Below are positions 39,801-52,271 of a DNA stretch of 64,000 bases, piece by piece. Source of the stretch: Varroa destructor (taxonomy: Eukaryota > Arthropoda > Arachnida > Mesostigmata > Varroidae); contig NW_019211457.1 in the NCBI RefSeq assembly GCF_002443255.2, positions 26,838,921 to 26,902,920 on the forward strand. Direction: 5' to 3'. Both the position numbers and the translations under genes were made by a program. Positions within the stretch are counted from its first letter, which is position 1. Each line of letters starts with the position of its first letter. The notes beneath the pieces are model-generated. The model was given only the letters and a program-made list of their open reading frames with translations, did not search any database and was not told the DNA's origin.

Positions 39801-41289
39801 GCTGGTAGAACTCGGGGTAGAGTATCGCAGCTACCAAATATCGGAAAATTTACGCGCAACTGAGTGTATAGCTATGATCGTGGTACACCGCCGAAACCAC
39901 TATCGGGTACTGTTTACTACCGTATGAAAATAGTCTTTTTCGGGTAATGTTTGGTTTATCTACGATGCGACAATAAGAGGTTAAAAGGCAACAGGCCCTT
40001 GGATACGTTATCATTTACTCGTGCTGCGGATTTAGGTCAGTTTTGCTAACATGTTTGAGATTTCGCGCATCTTTGAGTGCAAACTGACCAAATAAAAGGA
40101 AAGATATCTCAGGTGCAACTGTCCGCCCTTGGGTCCTGCGATAAATCCGTTGCCTCCTGTCTGAAAAATTGTCGCTTCGGACTACCAGAAATGAAGTACA
40201 CACTCACACTAAGCGAGCCATTTCAGTGCAAATCAGAGGCATCATCTAAGTGAAGTTACTTCTGCACGGTTTCCTCATTATACAACGCAATAGATAGCTT
40301 AGTTGCTTCCAGTAGAAAGCGCGAATAACTTACGCACTATTCTGTATGTTTTTTTTTGTGCCTTATTCCTCTTCATAAAAGGCAGAATTCACTAAGATTT
40401 TGTCATCGTAACTGTTCCTAGAACCCATCTTCTTGTGCTTTCCATGGAAAGAGTTTTCTTCCATCGGCACACTCTTCGACCTGGCTGGCTTAACTTCAAC
40501 GTCATATCACTAATATTTGATGTTATCTATATTGTAGTCGATTTGTTCGCAACCAGCGTCGTGTCTGACAGGACGTGTCTCGACTGGCATGGATCTTCTC
40601 GAGATAATGCTGCTCGGTCCCATTTTCAGAATTATTAAAGGAATTCGAAGACATCACTAAAGATCGGCAACTGTATTTATTAACATACTTTAAAAGAAGG
40701 CTAAAACGGTTGTTGTCCGGCCCAACACTGCGTTATTCGTGGCCTGTATTGGGAGGCGCCCTAAGACAACCCTGGTTATGTCAAAACACAAAAGAGACGT
40801 CGATTCCACAATGCACACAATAGTTCCCAGGGGTTTTGGTACACTTTGCATATTTTACATGTATATATGTACAGGTATATTTACATGCATGTTTCTTCAT
40901 GTTAACTTTTTCACGCGTATTATATGCAGTGGCTATAATGACTTAGCCAAAATCCTGTTTCTCGTACAGTTCAGGTACTTTTGGAATCAACGAATGATAT
41001 AGAACAACAATATCTTTTGCAGCAAAAAATTTAGTAAAATCATACGAAAAAACCGTTGCAAGTTGAGGCAATGATGCTACAAGAAAGTGAACACCGTTAT
41101 ACTCCGTAAAGCGCGATTTTATTTTCGTCTTCTTTCCGTAGTATGTAGTCGTACAAGGTCTTCGCAATAAACTATGAATCTTCGCATTTAGTGAAGCTCA
41201 ATTTGAGAGATCGTAAGTCTATAGAAAGCAAACAAAATGAAAAAAACTGAACTAGAAAGCCAGTTGAATCACCTTATAGTAATGATGGT

Positions 41290-41325
<36 letters not shown>

Positions 41326-44300
41326 ACGAAGGTAACAAAGTATGTATCAGGGTTATGGTTCCGATAAACTAGTGGACCTGACAGCGTGGGTAAGGTTGAA
41401 CATTTGTCCATTTATTGTAACTAATAGCTGTTTTATTTAGAATGATGACTATGGGCAATAACTCATAAAGCTATATTTTTATTTTACTTGTTTGTCAATA
41501 TTGTTCAAATATTTAGTTGTTATATATATATATATATATATTTTGCTTCTCTTTGGCCGCTTGCCAATAGTGGTAAAATTGAGTACTGCCTCTGACGTCC
41601 ACCTCGTGCCGCACGAGCCAGAGTAATATTCTCAGAGTAGGTGCAGCTATACGTGCACCGCTTGTTTTTATCGAATCTATCTGCCCAGTACATAGCAGGA
41701 CCCTGTGGGTTAAATCACACATACACCCTATGGGTATAACGGAAGTGTCTTACTAAGGATATCATTGTTAGCAACAGCCTAAATCTGATATTTAAAGGGA
41801 ATCACGATGTCACTTTGTCGGGAATTAGACGAATTGCGAAATCACTTGAGCGATTCATCTTGCCTTTGTTTCGATTGAAACGCTATTAGTTCTTTGGCCT
41901 TTTCTAGCGAACTCGTCCGCAATGAGCACGCACCGACATGATGGCCCCATGCGCATATAACATAACAACGAGCAATGCTTTAAATCGGTCCCTAGGTTTT
42001 GATAACGATCTAGAAGTCGATAAAAGACGAACTTCGGTTTTGTTTAGTGATATGCATATGCTAAGCTCTGCATGTTATAAACGCAATTTTAAGAAGAGTA
42101 AAGGATTAGTTCAAATCACGAGTGGACCTGCAAGGTAAACTTGCAGTCTTAAAAGCTTCCCTACAAGTTCGTCTGCTTTTAGGTCGCAAATGACATTGTT
42201 TATGTAGAAGAATATTACATGTTGAATAGACAGGATAAAGACTTTTAGAATGAATATTCTCGAAACCCAAATCTACTAATCTTTCTCTAGTGTAATCGTA
42301 TAAAAAACGTTTTTTAGGACATAAATATCAGGAAATATCTCGATGCGCCTATTCTGGTTCATGACCAAGTATTTCAGTCGCCTAAGCTACGAACGTCTGC
42401 AAAAGGAGCTCTATAGAAATAGGATGCACAAGTAACTGAGTCGCTAGATTACACGAACCAAAACATTTCCACGTGACGTCTATGTAAGTTCTGTACAGGC
42501 AGTGGCCCTAAGTCCGCAGTAGGCGTCTTTGCTTTCACGCAACAATCGAGTCGTAAAACTCCACGCCCGATTTAATCGTCACAAAAAAACCGCTTAAGTA
42601 CAATTAGTATGCTTAGGTTGTCTGGTCGGTGCAGCTCTTCTACATCAAAATCGCTTTGCCGCTCTGATGTAGCAAGCGGTAATGGACATGCATGAAAAGG
42701 ACAACTATCGTGTATGTTCTTAGTCTTAGATTAGTCTGCATGCATCACGATCGGCGCGAAAGGGTTCGTTTAAGGTCACTGTGATATTTGATATAAGATC
42801 GTGCAGCTGAACTTGAAACTTCTTTAATTTCGGGTAGAGCGTCGAGTATTAACGTAATTGAGAACGACGAGAAACTAAGCTTCTCATTCGTTTCCTTAGA
42901 GTTCTTTTGAAGTGTGTGTTAATTTCATCAGAGCCTCCTTCGATTTTACAAGAAGCGCACACAACGCATGCATATCGAAGTACGCTGTATCAACTACATT
43001 ATGTTTTCTATGAGAGATATTCGTAAAACCATGGTACATTTTAGAATTATATTGATTTTCTTTTAAGGTAGAACGGCGGCTGGAAAAAGCAAGGAGATAC
43101 ATTTATGAGAGGCTTTCTTTAATAAGTTCATTGGGTATTGCTGCAAGTCAGCATTATTGTGTAGTGCACCGATTCGAAAAAGTTTGAAACAGCCCGCTCA
43201 AATAATTTTTTGTAGTCGCTAGACATTTGTAGACGTCAACGAGTAGTAATTAGACATTTTTTGGAGATACGTCATTTGGCAGATCAATGTACAGCGACGT
43301 GTTTACGTAAAATCGGTCAACGTGGTTTTAACAATGTTACTCTTTTGCCAATTAAACGTTTTTCTGCCGTTCTTCATTGCTATTATGAAGAAATTTGCTG
43401 AAAAATCGTGACTTACAATGGCTGACATTCAGTACATCCTAGTAGCGTGACCGCGTTTTTCAAAAACAATAATAATAATAATGACTACACTGAAGAGGGG
43501 TGTTCGAACCTGAATAATCTTTGCTCATTTAGATTTTTGAAATAATCATTTTTACAATTCAGTTTGCATACGTCTTCCTGCAAATGGCGCAAACATTGAT
43601 GGGCAAATATAATGACATAGCATTAACTTAGTTCTATAGAAGTTAGAAGTTGGTTTTTTTTTTGAAATCGATGTACGAAGCGAACTAATGAAATCATTTA
43701 ATCCAACCCGAAGATATTCATAACGATCCCACTTTGCACACGAATGAACTTCATTTATTGTTGCTTGATCGATCTAAGGCCAGCTCTATGGATTTATTGT
43801 TAATTCGAGTAAATTGAAAATATCCACTATACGCACAAATACTTAGTTCGACTACATAGACATCCGTCACTGAGAGACAATCGTCACAGATAGGGCGCTT
43901 AAGCACAGCACTAACAAAACCTAGTTTAGCAACCATCCCAGGCCAACCAACGTCAAAAGGCATACTTTAAAAACGGTGTTTAGGCTGACCATAGACGATT
44001 CAAAGTTGTCTTCTTTTAAAAATTCGTATTAATAAAACAAAAAAAATAGCATCGAGCGTCTAATGAATTTGATAAGATAGAAACCGTAGAATCTCCAAAT
44101 CAAAAACAAATATATCTGTTGCATCTATTGACCTGCAGAACGAACGTACCAACGCGGATAGATAGCTCGGTTAGAGTAAATTAAAACAATCAGACTGTTA
44201 TTGATTTATTGTCGAAAGTACCATTAAATTATATAGTAGAGATATACATTTTTAAAGTAAGATCCTTTAGCTACAACCTGAATTGAATCTATGTCCATAG

Positions 44301-44385
44301 GAACTACGTAACTTAGGCCCTGATATTCAGCTCTATCATAATCAATATTTCGTCCGATGTTTTCACGAAACAGGTTCATTTCCAG
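36830..44385. other. Intergenic spacer
   Basis: About 7.5 kb of AT-rich sequence without a supportable gene. Runs of A-rich polyadenylation-like sequence at about 37398-37425 (repeated AATAAA) may serve the tubulin transcript. TA microsatellites lie at 41294-41322 and 41521-41541. An Arg-rich ORF near 38490-38888 (-) shows no family. Confidence 0.45.
41294..41322. repeat. TA microsatellite
   Basis: About 14 uninterrupted TA units; a second tract of about 10 units follows at 41521-41541. Confidence 0.95.
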
Positions 44386-44598
44386 TCAGGTTTTAATCAA
44401 CATTGAATTGGACTTCTGATCCAGGATGTCCTTTGACACAGTTGTCGTACGCTCGTTCGGCGAGTTCGTATCTTCGCAGAGGCTGTTGATCAAGTCGTGG
44501 GGGGCATTATTCGGCGGTTGCGCTGTAGGCCCTACTAACACGGTAACGAAATCTGCGCAGTTGGCAGATAGGTAGGTATCCAGATGGTCTTGCTCGAA
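44386..44598 (-). other. Coding-like block, possible terminal exon
   Basis: An open minus-strand frame of 70 codons ends at TGA 44386-44388 and has no long ATG-initiated ORF. Its composition is coding-like, with many C-ending codons and balanced residues (for example DHLDTYLSANCADFVTVLVG), and it is clearly richer in GC than its flanks. A possible splice acceptor (AATTCGAG) sits at its 5' side. I recognise no family. It may be an orphan exon or an old pseudogene piece. Confidence 0.25.
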
Positions 44599-45149
44599 TT
44601 AGGAAATGTGGCTGTCACTGTTAAATACGGTACAATAGTAGCTCATGTCAAAAACTGATCCTGTTTTGGGAAGTTTCTCTTGCGCAATGTAATGGAAAAG
44701 CGACGGACTTGATCTTTTACGTTTAAAAAATGGTTCTGTTTCTGTGTATATCACTATGTTCCTGTACTATAGGTAAGGTTAAGGTAAAACTTGGTACGAT
44801 TCGTGATTTAATGTATACTCATAAAAGTTTACTCACACTTATTCCGATAACGCTAATTATCAATAGCACGTAACGTTCATTGGAAATGGCGTTCTAAACT
44901 ACACCTTTGACGCACCCTAACGTAAATCCCATAGGATACACTATTTAAATTTTTGTACCTGCGCATGTTTCAAAGTACTTATACATCGCGCAGGCGATCT
45001 TTCTTTGTAGACAGAGGTTAGAAATGCATTTACGCACACTACGATATAGGCATGGTACATTAGATCCTAGAGTAGCCTAGACCTCTTCCGATTGTTGTCC
45101 TTGGCCCGCTAAGATCAAACTTACCACTTTATCGCCTTTAAGCTTCAGT

Positions 45150-45760
45150 CTCTACTGACTCGATTCTGCATTGGTCAATGCTAAGGACTGGCAAAATAAG
45201 TAGTAGAATGCGCCTTTGATTAATGAACTGTCGTCACTCTATCCAGGAGTCCTGACACGCTTTTCCCTATACGGTAAGAAAGAAGGCCTTTTTGTGAACT
45301 ATGTCGGTATAAACCGTTCAAAGCGTCATTATGAGCACGTCCACGTTGCCAATACGAGAAAGGCTTTCAATGCGACTTCTTTCTAGCGTCTCTTTTCCCA
45401 ACAGTATTTTTCTCACCAAGGCTTTATATTCGCCCGTTTTGATTTCACTTTTTTTTATCGCATGTGTAGCAAACAAAGCCCTTTAAGGCCCTGGTGGTAT
45501 TTTGCCTATGCAAGGCTCTGTCATGCTCTGAACTTGATCTAAAATGTAAGCAAACACGTTCGGCGGAGCTTTTCATATGCGAAAGGAAATTGTTACAGGC
45601 AGTAATGAGCTTGTAAAGAGGACAGAGAGGCCTCTTTCTGATCCCTCCGCCTACTCCTGACTGCTCGGAGTAAGGTCTTTGTCAATAATGCCAAGGAACC
45701 TCTTGGACATAGCATTCCATTCAGACCGGTCGAATAAGATCGTCGATGTGAATAATCTGT
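45150..45760 (-). pseudogene. DEAD-box RNA helicase relic, first RecA domain
   Basis: One minus-strand frame, broken by several stops, follows the order of a DEAD-box helicase N-terminal domain. MSKRFLGIIDKDLTPSSQE resembles the Q-motif region; FAYILDQVQSM resembles the stretch after motif I. A motif Ia-like part (RALFAT) is followed by the motif Ib/TPGR region LERSRIESLSRIGNVDVLIM, then TDIVHKKAFFL and FINQRRIL, where DEAD and its following helix are expected. The style is closest to the DDX3/Vasa group. No intact DEAD or GKT motif survives. The alignment is by eye against remembered family patterns. Confidence 0.45.
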
Positions 45761-47487
45761 AAGTAACGAAGCGTTATTACCCATAAACTCATGACAGTTT
45801 AAAACAATTAATTGGACGGTTTCGTGTACTACTTACTATTTTGGCAGAGGTAAAATGAAGACTTTCAAGCTCTCAGGAAGTTTTTACAGGAACTTTATAT
45901 ATACATATGCCTTCTTTGAGTCCTGACTCGGTCATTTGCCTGTTTACATTGCCCAACTGTCACATCAAGGGAAACGTAACGCATCTATAATAACTGAGAC
46001 CTATCGCACACTGTACACGTTGGCCACAAAAAAATATTTAAAAAAATGACAAGGTCCTTAAACACTATGCGTTGCTGTGTCGTTCAATGGAGGAAGTCGC
46101 TGAGATGCGGTACATCCAAAATCGCCAGCTGGAAGCACAGGTCGTATGAGAACGCGCTAATCAATCAGGCTTTCTTATCAAACGCTTGTAGAATGTTGAT
46201 TAATATATCGTAGGTGTTATTGCCACTTTTGTGCTTTTTGCTTTAGATTTTTACCCGGACATAACTGCACAGTTCCGCAATTACCTGTCTGCAGCTAATG
46301 AGAACCATTAAATAAAAAGCCTGGACATAACTAAAACTATTTGCCACAAGGACTTACCTGTATCGGTCTTTTTCTAAATAAAATGAAAATTCGCTGTATC
46401 ATGAAAAAAAAATGATAGCACTTCAGTGATATACACGCAGTATCATTTATGAGATAAATGTCTGTGAAAGACTCGATCAGGTGTCTTCTTCATTTTTGAT
46501 TACCATACTCAACTTCATAGTCAAGCTAAATTACGGTTCATTTAGGGAGCTCCGCCTATTTAACCTTCTCGAACTAAGGTCACTTGCATCAAAACAACGC
46601 AAACAGCCAGTTCTGAGCATGAAACGTACGCTATAATTATTAGCTTTGAAAAATATGGCATGAACGTATTACTATATATTGTAACAGGTTAAACGAAACG
46701 TGTTAGCGGCAAAACGATCATTAGACAGTTAACAGTATCGCAGTACGACAATGTTTGAAGTGAAAATACTCACAAAGAGGAACAATACTTCAAACATTTT
46801 ACTTATTAAATTTTCCTAACAAATTTCTCACAGTTGTGTATTAGGGAGATAACTTAAAATTAAATAAATACTCATATTCGCTTATGAGCTTCTAAAGCAA
46901 GCGGAAATGCGCTCTGTATAGTTGAACATTTCGTACAAACAATGTGTCTCATAATGTGGCTGGAAGCAAACTCTTTTATGAACCCTATCCCTGTAAAACA
47001 TAGGTCGAACGAAATCCCCGAGGCTACTGTTTAATATTATTTCGAAATATCCGCCCATACTAAGACGCCGCAACGACATAATAAGAATGTCGCCGTTGAG
47101 GCGTTGCCCTGCAAGTTGGCGTCCATATGAGTGAATACCAGTTAAGGGTATTCATTTGCGTGCATTATCGTGTACAGCACGTTACTACCCAATCTAATTC
47201 TGGGAGCATTGGCTTTGCATTTGAGCACGCAAGAGCTCCGCCCTCAATACACATCAATCGAAGGGTCAGCCCTTATGAGTCGCAAAGCATCTCTAATAGT
47301 TGCTCTTTTCCAGCACTAATGTCTCTGTAATCGCATTCTGGCTTTGAGTCAAAGGGATCTAACGATAGGTACAACTAACTCGTCATCACCTGAGGACTGC
47401 AGCTATTCGTTGCGAAGGAGTCGTCCAGGCAGCCAGCTGGAATTATTTTGGACCAGACTGGTCCTCTTTTGAGCTGTAACTCCCAGT
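45761..47487. other. Spacer upstream of the gustatory receptor
   Basis: No gene supported. The receptor start is preceded by AACTCCCAG, which could be a 3' splice site, so a 5' UTR intron is possible. Confidence 0.4.
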
Positions 47488-48663
47488 ATGAGAAGCCCGT
47501 ATCGGCGCAATCTGTCATTTTTCCATATGCCTAAACCGATTTTAAGATCTTCGATACTTCAAGAAGTTTGCTTTAAATTCATGGTAGTGCATTGTTTTCT
47601 ATGTGGAGTTGATCTATGTTGTACTGGCAACGTCCGAACCTTTGCATACGGAAGTCAACTGCGAGTTCTACTGACTATCGCCATTCGAGTTGGAATAGTG
47701 TCTATATACACACTGTTTTTGACGACGAAGCTACAGCACGCCTATGCGAACTTTTCTGACAGGCCAGCTACAAGTGATATTTTTGACATTATTTATCTTC
47801 TAAACAGCTGTGCCCTCTTCGCAGAAGCAGGTCGAGCTCTCTGGACAAATCAGACCTTTCTCGTCGACTTATTACGTGACCCTCAGAATATTCGCTCTTT
47901 TAACATCAAGCGATTCGTTCATTGGTTCATGAGCTGCTGTTTCTACACGTACATTGACATCTCTCAAGCTGTAAGACACGAACAATTGACGAAAGAGCTT
48001 GAAAGCAAGTTGTTGATGAAGCATCGCATGGTGAGCTGGTGCGGTAGTTACGTGTGGCAATTGCAGTATGCCGTATTCCATCTCTATATTCAAGGAGCAA
48101 TAATCATTCGTGCCAATCTTCGAGGGCTAGACGTGTCCATGGACATGCTATCGCTGTCGAAAGTGCTCGAAATGAAAATGGCGGTTCGCCGTTCAGTAGA
48201 TCACTTTAATCGGACATTCAGTCGGGTATTGGTGTTGATATATGCGAAGATCTTTGCCCTGGCTTATCAAGGCCTTATGATCGGCCTTCGAGTTAATGAG
48301 TTGTCTAACGTTGAAACCATGATTGCGATAATCCCATTTCTTCAGATTGTCATGCTATATGATATGGCTGTTATTGGTACAGACGTTATCTCCAGTTGCC
48401 ATCTACTACATCAAAAGTTATTTCTCAAGCATAAATTCACATCAAATCACCATGAGCTCTGGAGAGTCGGCACGCTGTTGATGTATGATGAGCGAATTGA
48501 CGCCCTGCTGATTTCTGATTGTTTCCCTAACCAAAAAGGAACCTTGCTTACCTATTCAGGTACACTTATTACCTGTCTTGCAATTTTTCTGCAATTTGAT
48601 TATCGCGTCATGGCAAGATTTGACGAAGATAAACGGACATTTAACTTAACACGATCGTGGTAA
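47488..48663 (+). CDS. Gustatory-receptor-like 7-transmembrane protein, intronless
   Basis: A single 391-residue open frame. About seven hydrophobic spans are visible, roughly at 57-80, 98-116, 143-160, 183-207, 246-268, 276-300 and 352-372. Arthropod gustatory receptors are ligand-gated cation channels with an intracellular N-terminus; this length is typical. The family signature near the C-terminus is normally TY followed five residues later by QF. Here TYSGTLITCLAIFLQF (355-370) keeps both halves with a longer spacing, in the last span. The residue composition, length and span pattern point to the 7tm_7 chemosensory family, but sequence similarity cannot be measured here. Alternatives include another orphan 7TM receptor. 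Ligand unknown. Confidence 0.72.
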   Translation: MRSPYRRNLSFFHMPKPILRSSILQEVCFKFMVVHCFLCGVDLCCTGNVRTFAYGSQLRVLLTIAIRVGIVSIYTLFLTTKLQHAYANFSDRPATSDIFDIIYLLNSCALFAEAGRALWTNQTFLVDLLRDPQNIRSFNIKRFVHWFMSCCFYTYIDISQAVRHEQLTKELESKLLMKHRMVSWCGSYVWQLQYAVFHLYIQGAIIIRANLRGLDVSMDMLSLSKVLEMKMAVRRSVDHFNRTFSRVLVLIYAKIFALAYQGLMIGLRVNELSNVETMIAIIPFLQIVMLYDMAVIGTDVISSCHLLHQKLFLKHKFTSNHHELWRVGTLLMYDERIDALLISDCFPNQKGTLLTYSGTLITCLAIFLQFDYRVMARFDEDKRTFNLTRSW

Positions 48664-50719
48664 AGGCGAACTAGTAAATAGAAGCTTTTTAAAGACGATA
48701 AGTAACCTAGTAGCGGGCTGATCGATGCAGCAACAGGCCTAGACATCATAGATAAGTAAAAGGCAAAATACGGAACATATATGTGATGTGAAAGTTCAGT
48801 TTACTTCCTGTCGGAGTTTATTTACCTGATGAATATAAGTCTTACGCAGAAGAAACTTCATTTCTAACCAACAACTTGAAACAATGCTTAAAGCTCCAAA
48901 CACATAGTAGACATAATTTGTTTCTTTACATCTACAAAGAGTAATTTTATATAAGTGACGTATTCTTGTCTGGTTAATCCTGTAATGTTCGAATAAGCCG
49001 CTGCAATTTAACTTAGAACTTGAACTTTAACATTCTATCGCCATTTCATGTAGCCATCTCATCCGATGAAAACAAAGTAAATACTCGAATCGAATTGGTA
49101 TTTCATTAAAAGCTTTTATTTGTTCGTTTTCTTAAATGCGTTTCATCTTCTATCGTGTCGGGAAAAAACCAAGTGCGTAAAGGGAGTGAGGCTACCGTCA
49201 GCCTCCTTCGAGACCAACCACCTCGCTAATAAAGCGTTGACTCACGATTTATTTACTACGAGTTAAGTGGTCTTTAAATAATATATAGATAGAACCGTGG
49301 ATGTTACTCTTTCCTTGTTGTCGAAATCGTGCCTACGAAAAACACCTACTACTAATGAACGGATGCTAAAATAGATTTTTAGTGATCTAAGAATAAGTTA
49401 GCCTCGTCCGTCACCCTGTTTCCAAGGCCTAAAAGTAAGAGATCGTAGGCCTTGCTGTTACCATTGTTGTTTTTTTTTATCCGTAATGCCATATTATGCT
49501 AACGCAATAGAATAATAATTATCAATCGACATTAAATGTTTCCTGTCATCGTCTTCAAGCATTCTACATACGTCCTCTACAAGCGTCGTTTTGCTACATG
49601 TAACTTCAGCAGGATCTTATTTTTTGTATCGTATATAATATCACCGTACAAACACATTACAACACGAGTATTATCCACGTGTATGAATTCGTTGTTAGAT
49701 ATTCTCTCTCTCTTTTTTTATTCATTTACTGTTTCTTGCCTAGGTATCATGTGCTCTTCTTCTGTTTGTCCGTATAGTTTCTGGCAGATTTGATGAGAGT
49801 TATCACACGCTTATGAGGACTTAAAGCTCCTACTAAACTCCGACACCTTCCGGGACAGCATAGATATAGCCCTGCTTCTAACAGCTTTTTCTGTTTATAA
49901 TAGTGGGAACATCACGAAGAACTAATACGAACCTAAGGAACCAGCTGACCTGAACCAATTACGATCACGGCTCGCTGTTTCACGCACGTAATCACATAGC
50001 CGCTAACGTCGGTCATATTTATGTCAGCGGTATTATAACATCTTCCCACAGAAGGAAGGATGACACCGCAAAAGGTTTTACGTACCATTACTGAGAGCTG
50101 AACGTGGGCATAAAACTCATATCCATGCTAACTTAAGTTATTGTTGCACACGTACAAAGATCAATGAGCGAGTATGCTTCATACAGAATCGTTAATCTAT
50201 CGACTTTATCTTCACAAGGTTTAATTCTATAATACGGCATATAGATCACAATAATCTCTCCACTGAATACGTCTGTCGTTAACACCTGTAACTTTTTATG
50301 AGTGGGTCGCTAAAGGTATAGATTTAATAAATTATTATAAAATAATATTATAACGTTAGTAATTATATTCTTCATTAAATAGCCGAAACGTCCCCGTCTA
50401 GTCAATATAAGACGGTCGGCGTTACTGCTGTTACTATGCCTTCAATTTTCTGCTGCCGAATTATTCTGTACATTACATTTTCATGTTATATTATTATTGT
50501 TACTATCAGTTAATCTGAGCACACGACCTCACATTAGGTGCTCAATCAATGGAGTATTTATTCTTTATTACTATACACTTGGGATTTCCAACCAGTGGGT
50601 CTCATGAGGTTTGCGAACATCACCGTTTAGTGTTTGCTTTCGCTTCCACCGCTGCCTCTTCATGAACTCATTGTCCCGGACATGTTTGATATCGTATATT
50701 TGCGCGTCCGAATGAGGTG

Positions 50720-50766
<47 letters not shown>

Positions 50767-50966
50767 TAGTTGTTGTATATATCCTTCATTTGTAAATACC
50801 CTTAAATTGCAAGAGCCTAGTATGGTAAATTTGTTTTTTTTGCTGTACGCCCGACTGACAATCTCAACCCTTTCCTTGGGCATCCAGCCGTCGTATAGAA
50901 CTTAAATAATACCTGTGCAAGGCTGCGTTCCCGTCCTCCCCGAAACTACTTTTTTTTACACAATTT
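48664..50966. other. Intergenic spacer
   Basis: AT-rich, with no coding signal seen. It holds a long TA microsatellite at 50722-50763. Reverse-strand AATAAA motifs near 50566-50580 may end the C5orf22-like transcript. Confidence 0.5.
50722..50763. repeat. TA microsatellite
   Basis: About 21 uninterrupted AT units, among the longest in the window. Confidence 0.95.
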
Positions 50967-52271
50967 TCACACAGGACACTCTTTCTTCTGCTGGCACTGT
51001 TGTTTATCATCTATTAACCCTTGCTGCTGGATCGGGTCAGGGCGCTCATCATAATCACGCGTGATGGTGCACTCGCCGTAGAGTCGTTCTATCATTCCAA
51101 TTACCTGATCCTGAATAAAATCAACGTCTTCACGTGGACAGTAATCATCGGTACTGCTCCGTGAGATCGTGACAACCTTCGGCTTCTCTGGTTGCAATTT
51201 ACCTAGAAATGATTCCATTGCTTTTATCATTCGCGACACCTCTTCTTTCGAACTGACATGGTGAGGCAGCATCGATCGGAGATCCATCGTACAGCCAGCA
51301 TCGTGAATTAGTTCTGGCGTGATCACATAGTCTTTTGGTGGGTTGTCATCGAGGTCTTTAATGAGTTCAGCAACAAGCTTCTCTTGCTCAGAGTCAGCCT
51401 CGACGTCATGCTCTTCCAGGTGCGAATTATGCAGATTTGCTCCAATGATCATCTGCAGGTCGTCAAGCTGGTCCCGTCGTTTCTGCGAAAGCTCTTTAAG
51501 TCGTTCGGCCGTCACTCCTTGCGGCAGCTCGGGGAAGTCGTAGAGCTTACGCATAATCTGTAACTGTTTCGGAGAGAAGATTGCTTCAAATGGATTTTTT
51601 GTCGAAAAGTAATCGAGGTCGATGTCGAGTATCCACGACAAACTCCAGTCTTCTTGTCCGGGTTCGTCTCCAGCGCCGTCGCACGGCTTCTCGATTTTTC
51701 GCATATCAACATCCTCCATTCTGGAGACGTACAACATGCAGTCCTTTGTATTGCATAGTGATTCTTCTGGCGCCCACAGGCACTCCGAGACGAAATACTC
51801 TTCGGGCAGGGTAACTTTCACTTCGTTAAAATCTTTCCCGACCCGAAAATGGTAAAGGCCATCGCGGATCTGGTTTGCCCATGGTGGGCGCACCCATATA
51901 ACATCTCTCACATGTCCTGCATAGACAAGAGGTAAAATCCAGCTTTCAATGTTGACATTATCGTAGACATACTCCTTTTCGAAGATGCGATCCGGATCGA
52001 ACGGTCGTGGGAAGCAAAGGTCGGGGTGCGAGTCGAAGTGTATCATGGTGTTGGCTTCAAAACGAAGCTTCTTTCGAGCGATCTGTCGGTGAATATGTTG
52101 TACAGCATGGTGATGATACTCGACTACGTATACAGGCAAACAGCGAGAATTACGTGCTGGTGTGGTGCCAGCCGCTGAATAGATTTGGTGGTCGACAGGA
52201 GTGTCCGCTGACGTAGATGAAGCTGCTAGCTGGACCACATCAAGATCGTCAATCAGCTCGCAGTCACTCAT
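50967..52271 (-). CDS. UPF0489 family protein (C5orf22 homologue), intronless
   Basis: A single 434-residue frame on the minus strand. The family has no established biochemical function. It is recognised by LPVYVVEYHHHAV (45-57), IHFDSHPDL (77-85), the middle block around ESWILPLVYAGHV (109-121) and SWILDIDLDYFSTKNPF (212-228). The Asp/His pairs in HFDSHPD and DIDLDYF resemble the metal-binding DAHxD and DxDxxD motifs of the arginase/deacetylase fold; a metalloenzyme activity is my inference only. The C-terminal 30 residues are Gln/Lys-rich. Absence of introns is notable beside the split genes around it. The start is the first ATG of the frame. Confidence 0.9.
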   Translation of the reverse strand: MSDCELIDDLDVVQLAASSTSADTPVDHQIYSAAGTTPARNSRCLPVYVVEYHHHAVQHIHRQIARKKLRFEANTMIHFDSHPDLCFPRPFDPDRIFEKEYVYDNVNIESWILPLVYAGHVRDVIWVRPPWANQIRDGLYHFRVGKDFNEVKVTLPEEYFVSECLWAPEESLCNTKDCMLYVSRMEDVDMRKIEKPCDGAGDEPGQEDWSLSWILDIDLDYFSTKNPFEAIFSPKQLQIMRKLYDFPELPQGVTAERLKELSQKRRDQLDDLQMIIGANLHNSHLEEHDVEADSEQEKLVAELIKDLDDNPPKDYVITPELIHDAGCTMDLRSMLPHHVSSKEEVSRMIKAMESFLGKLQPEKPKVVTISRSSTDDYCPREDVDFIQDQVIGMIERLYGECTITRDYDERPDPIQQQGLIDDKQQCQQKKECPV

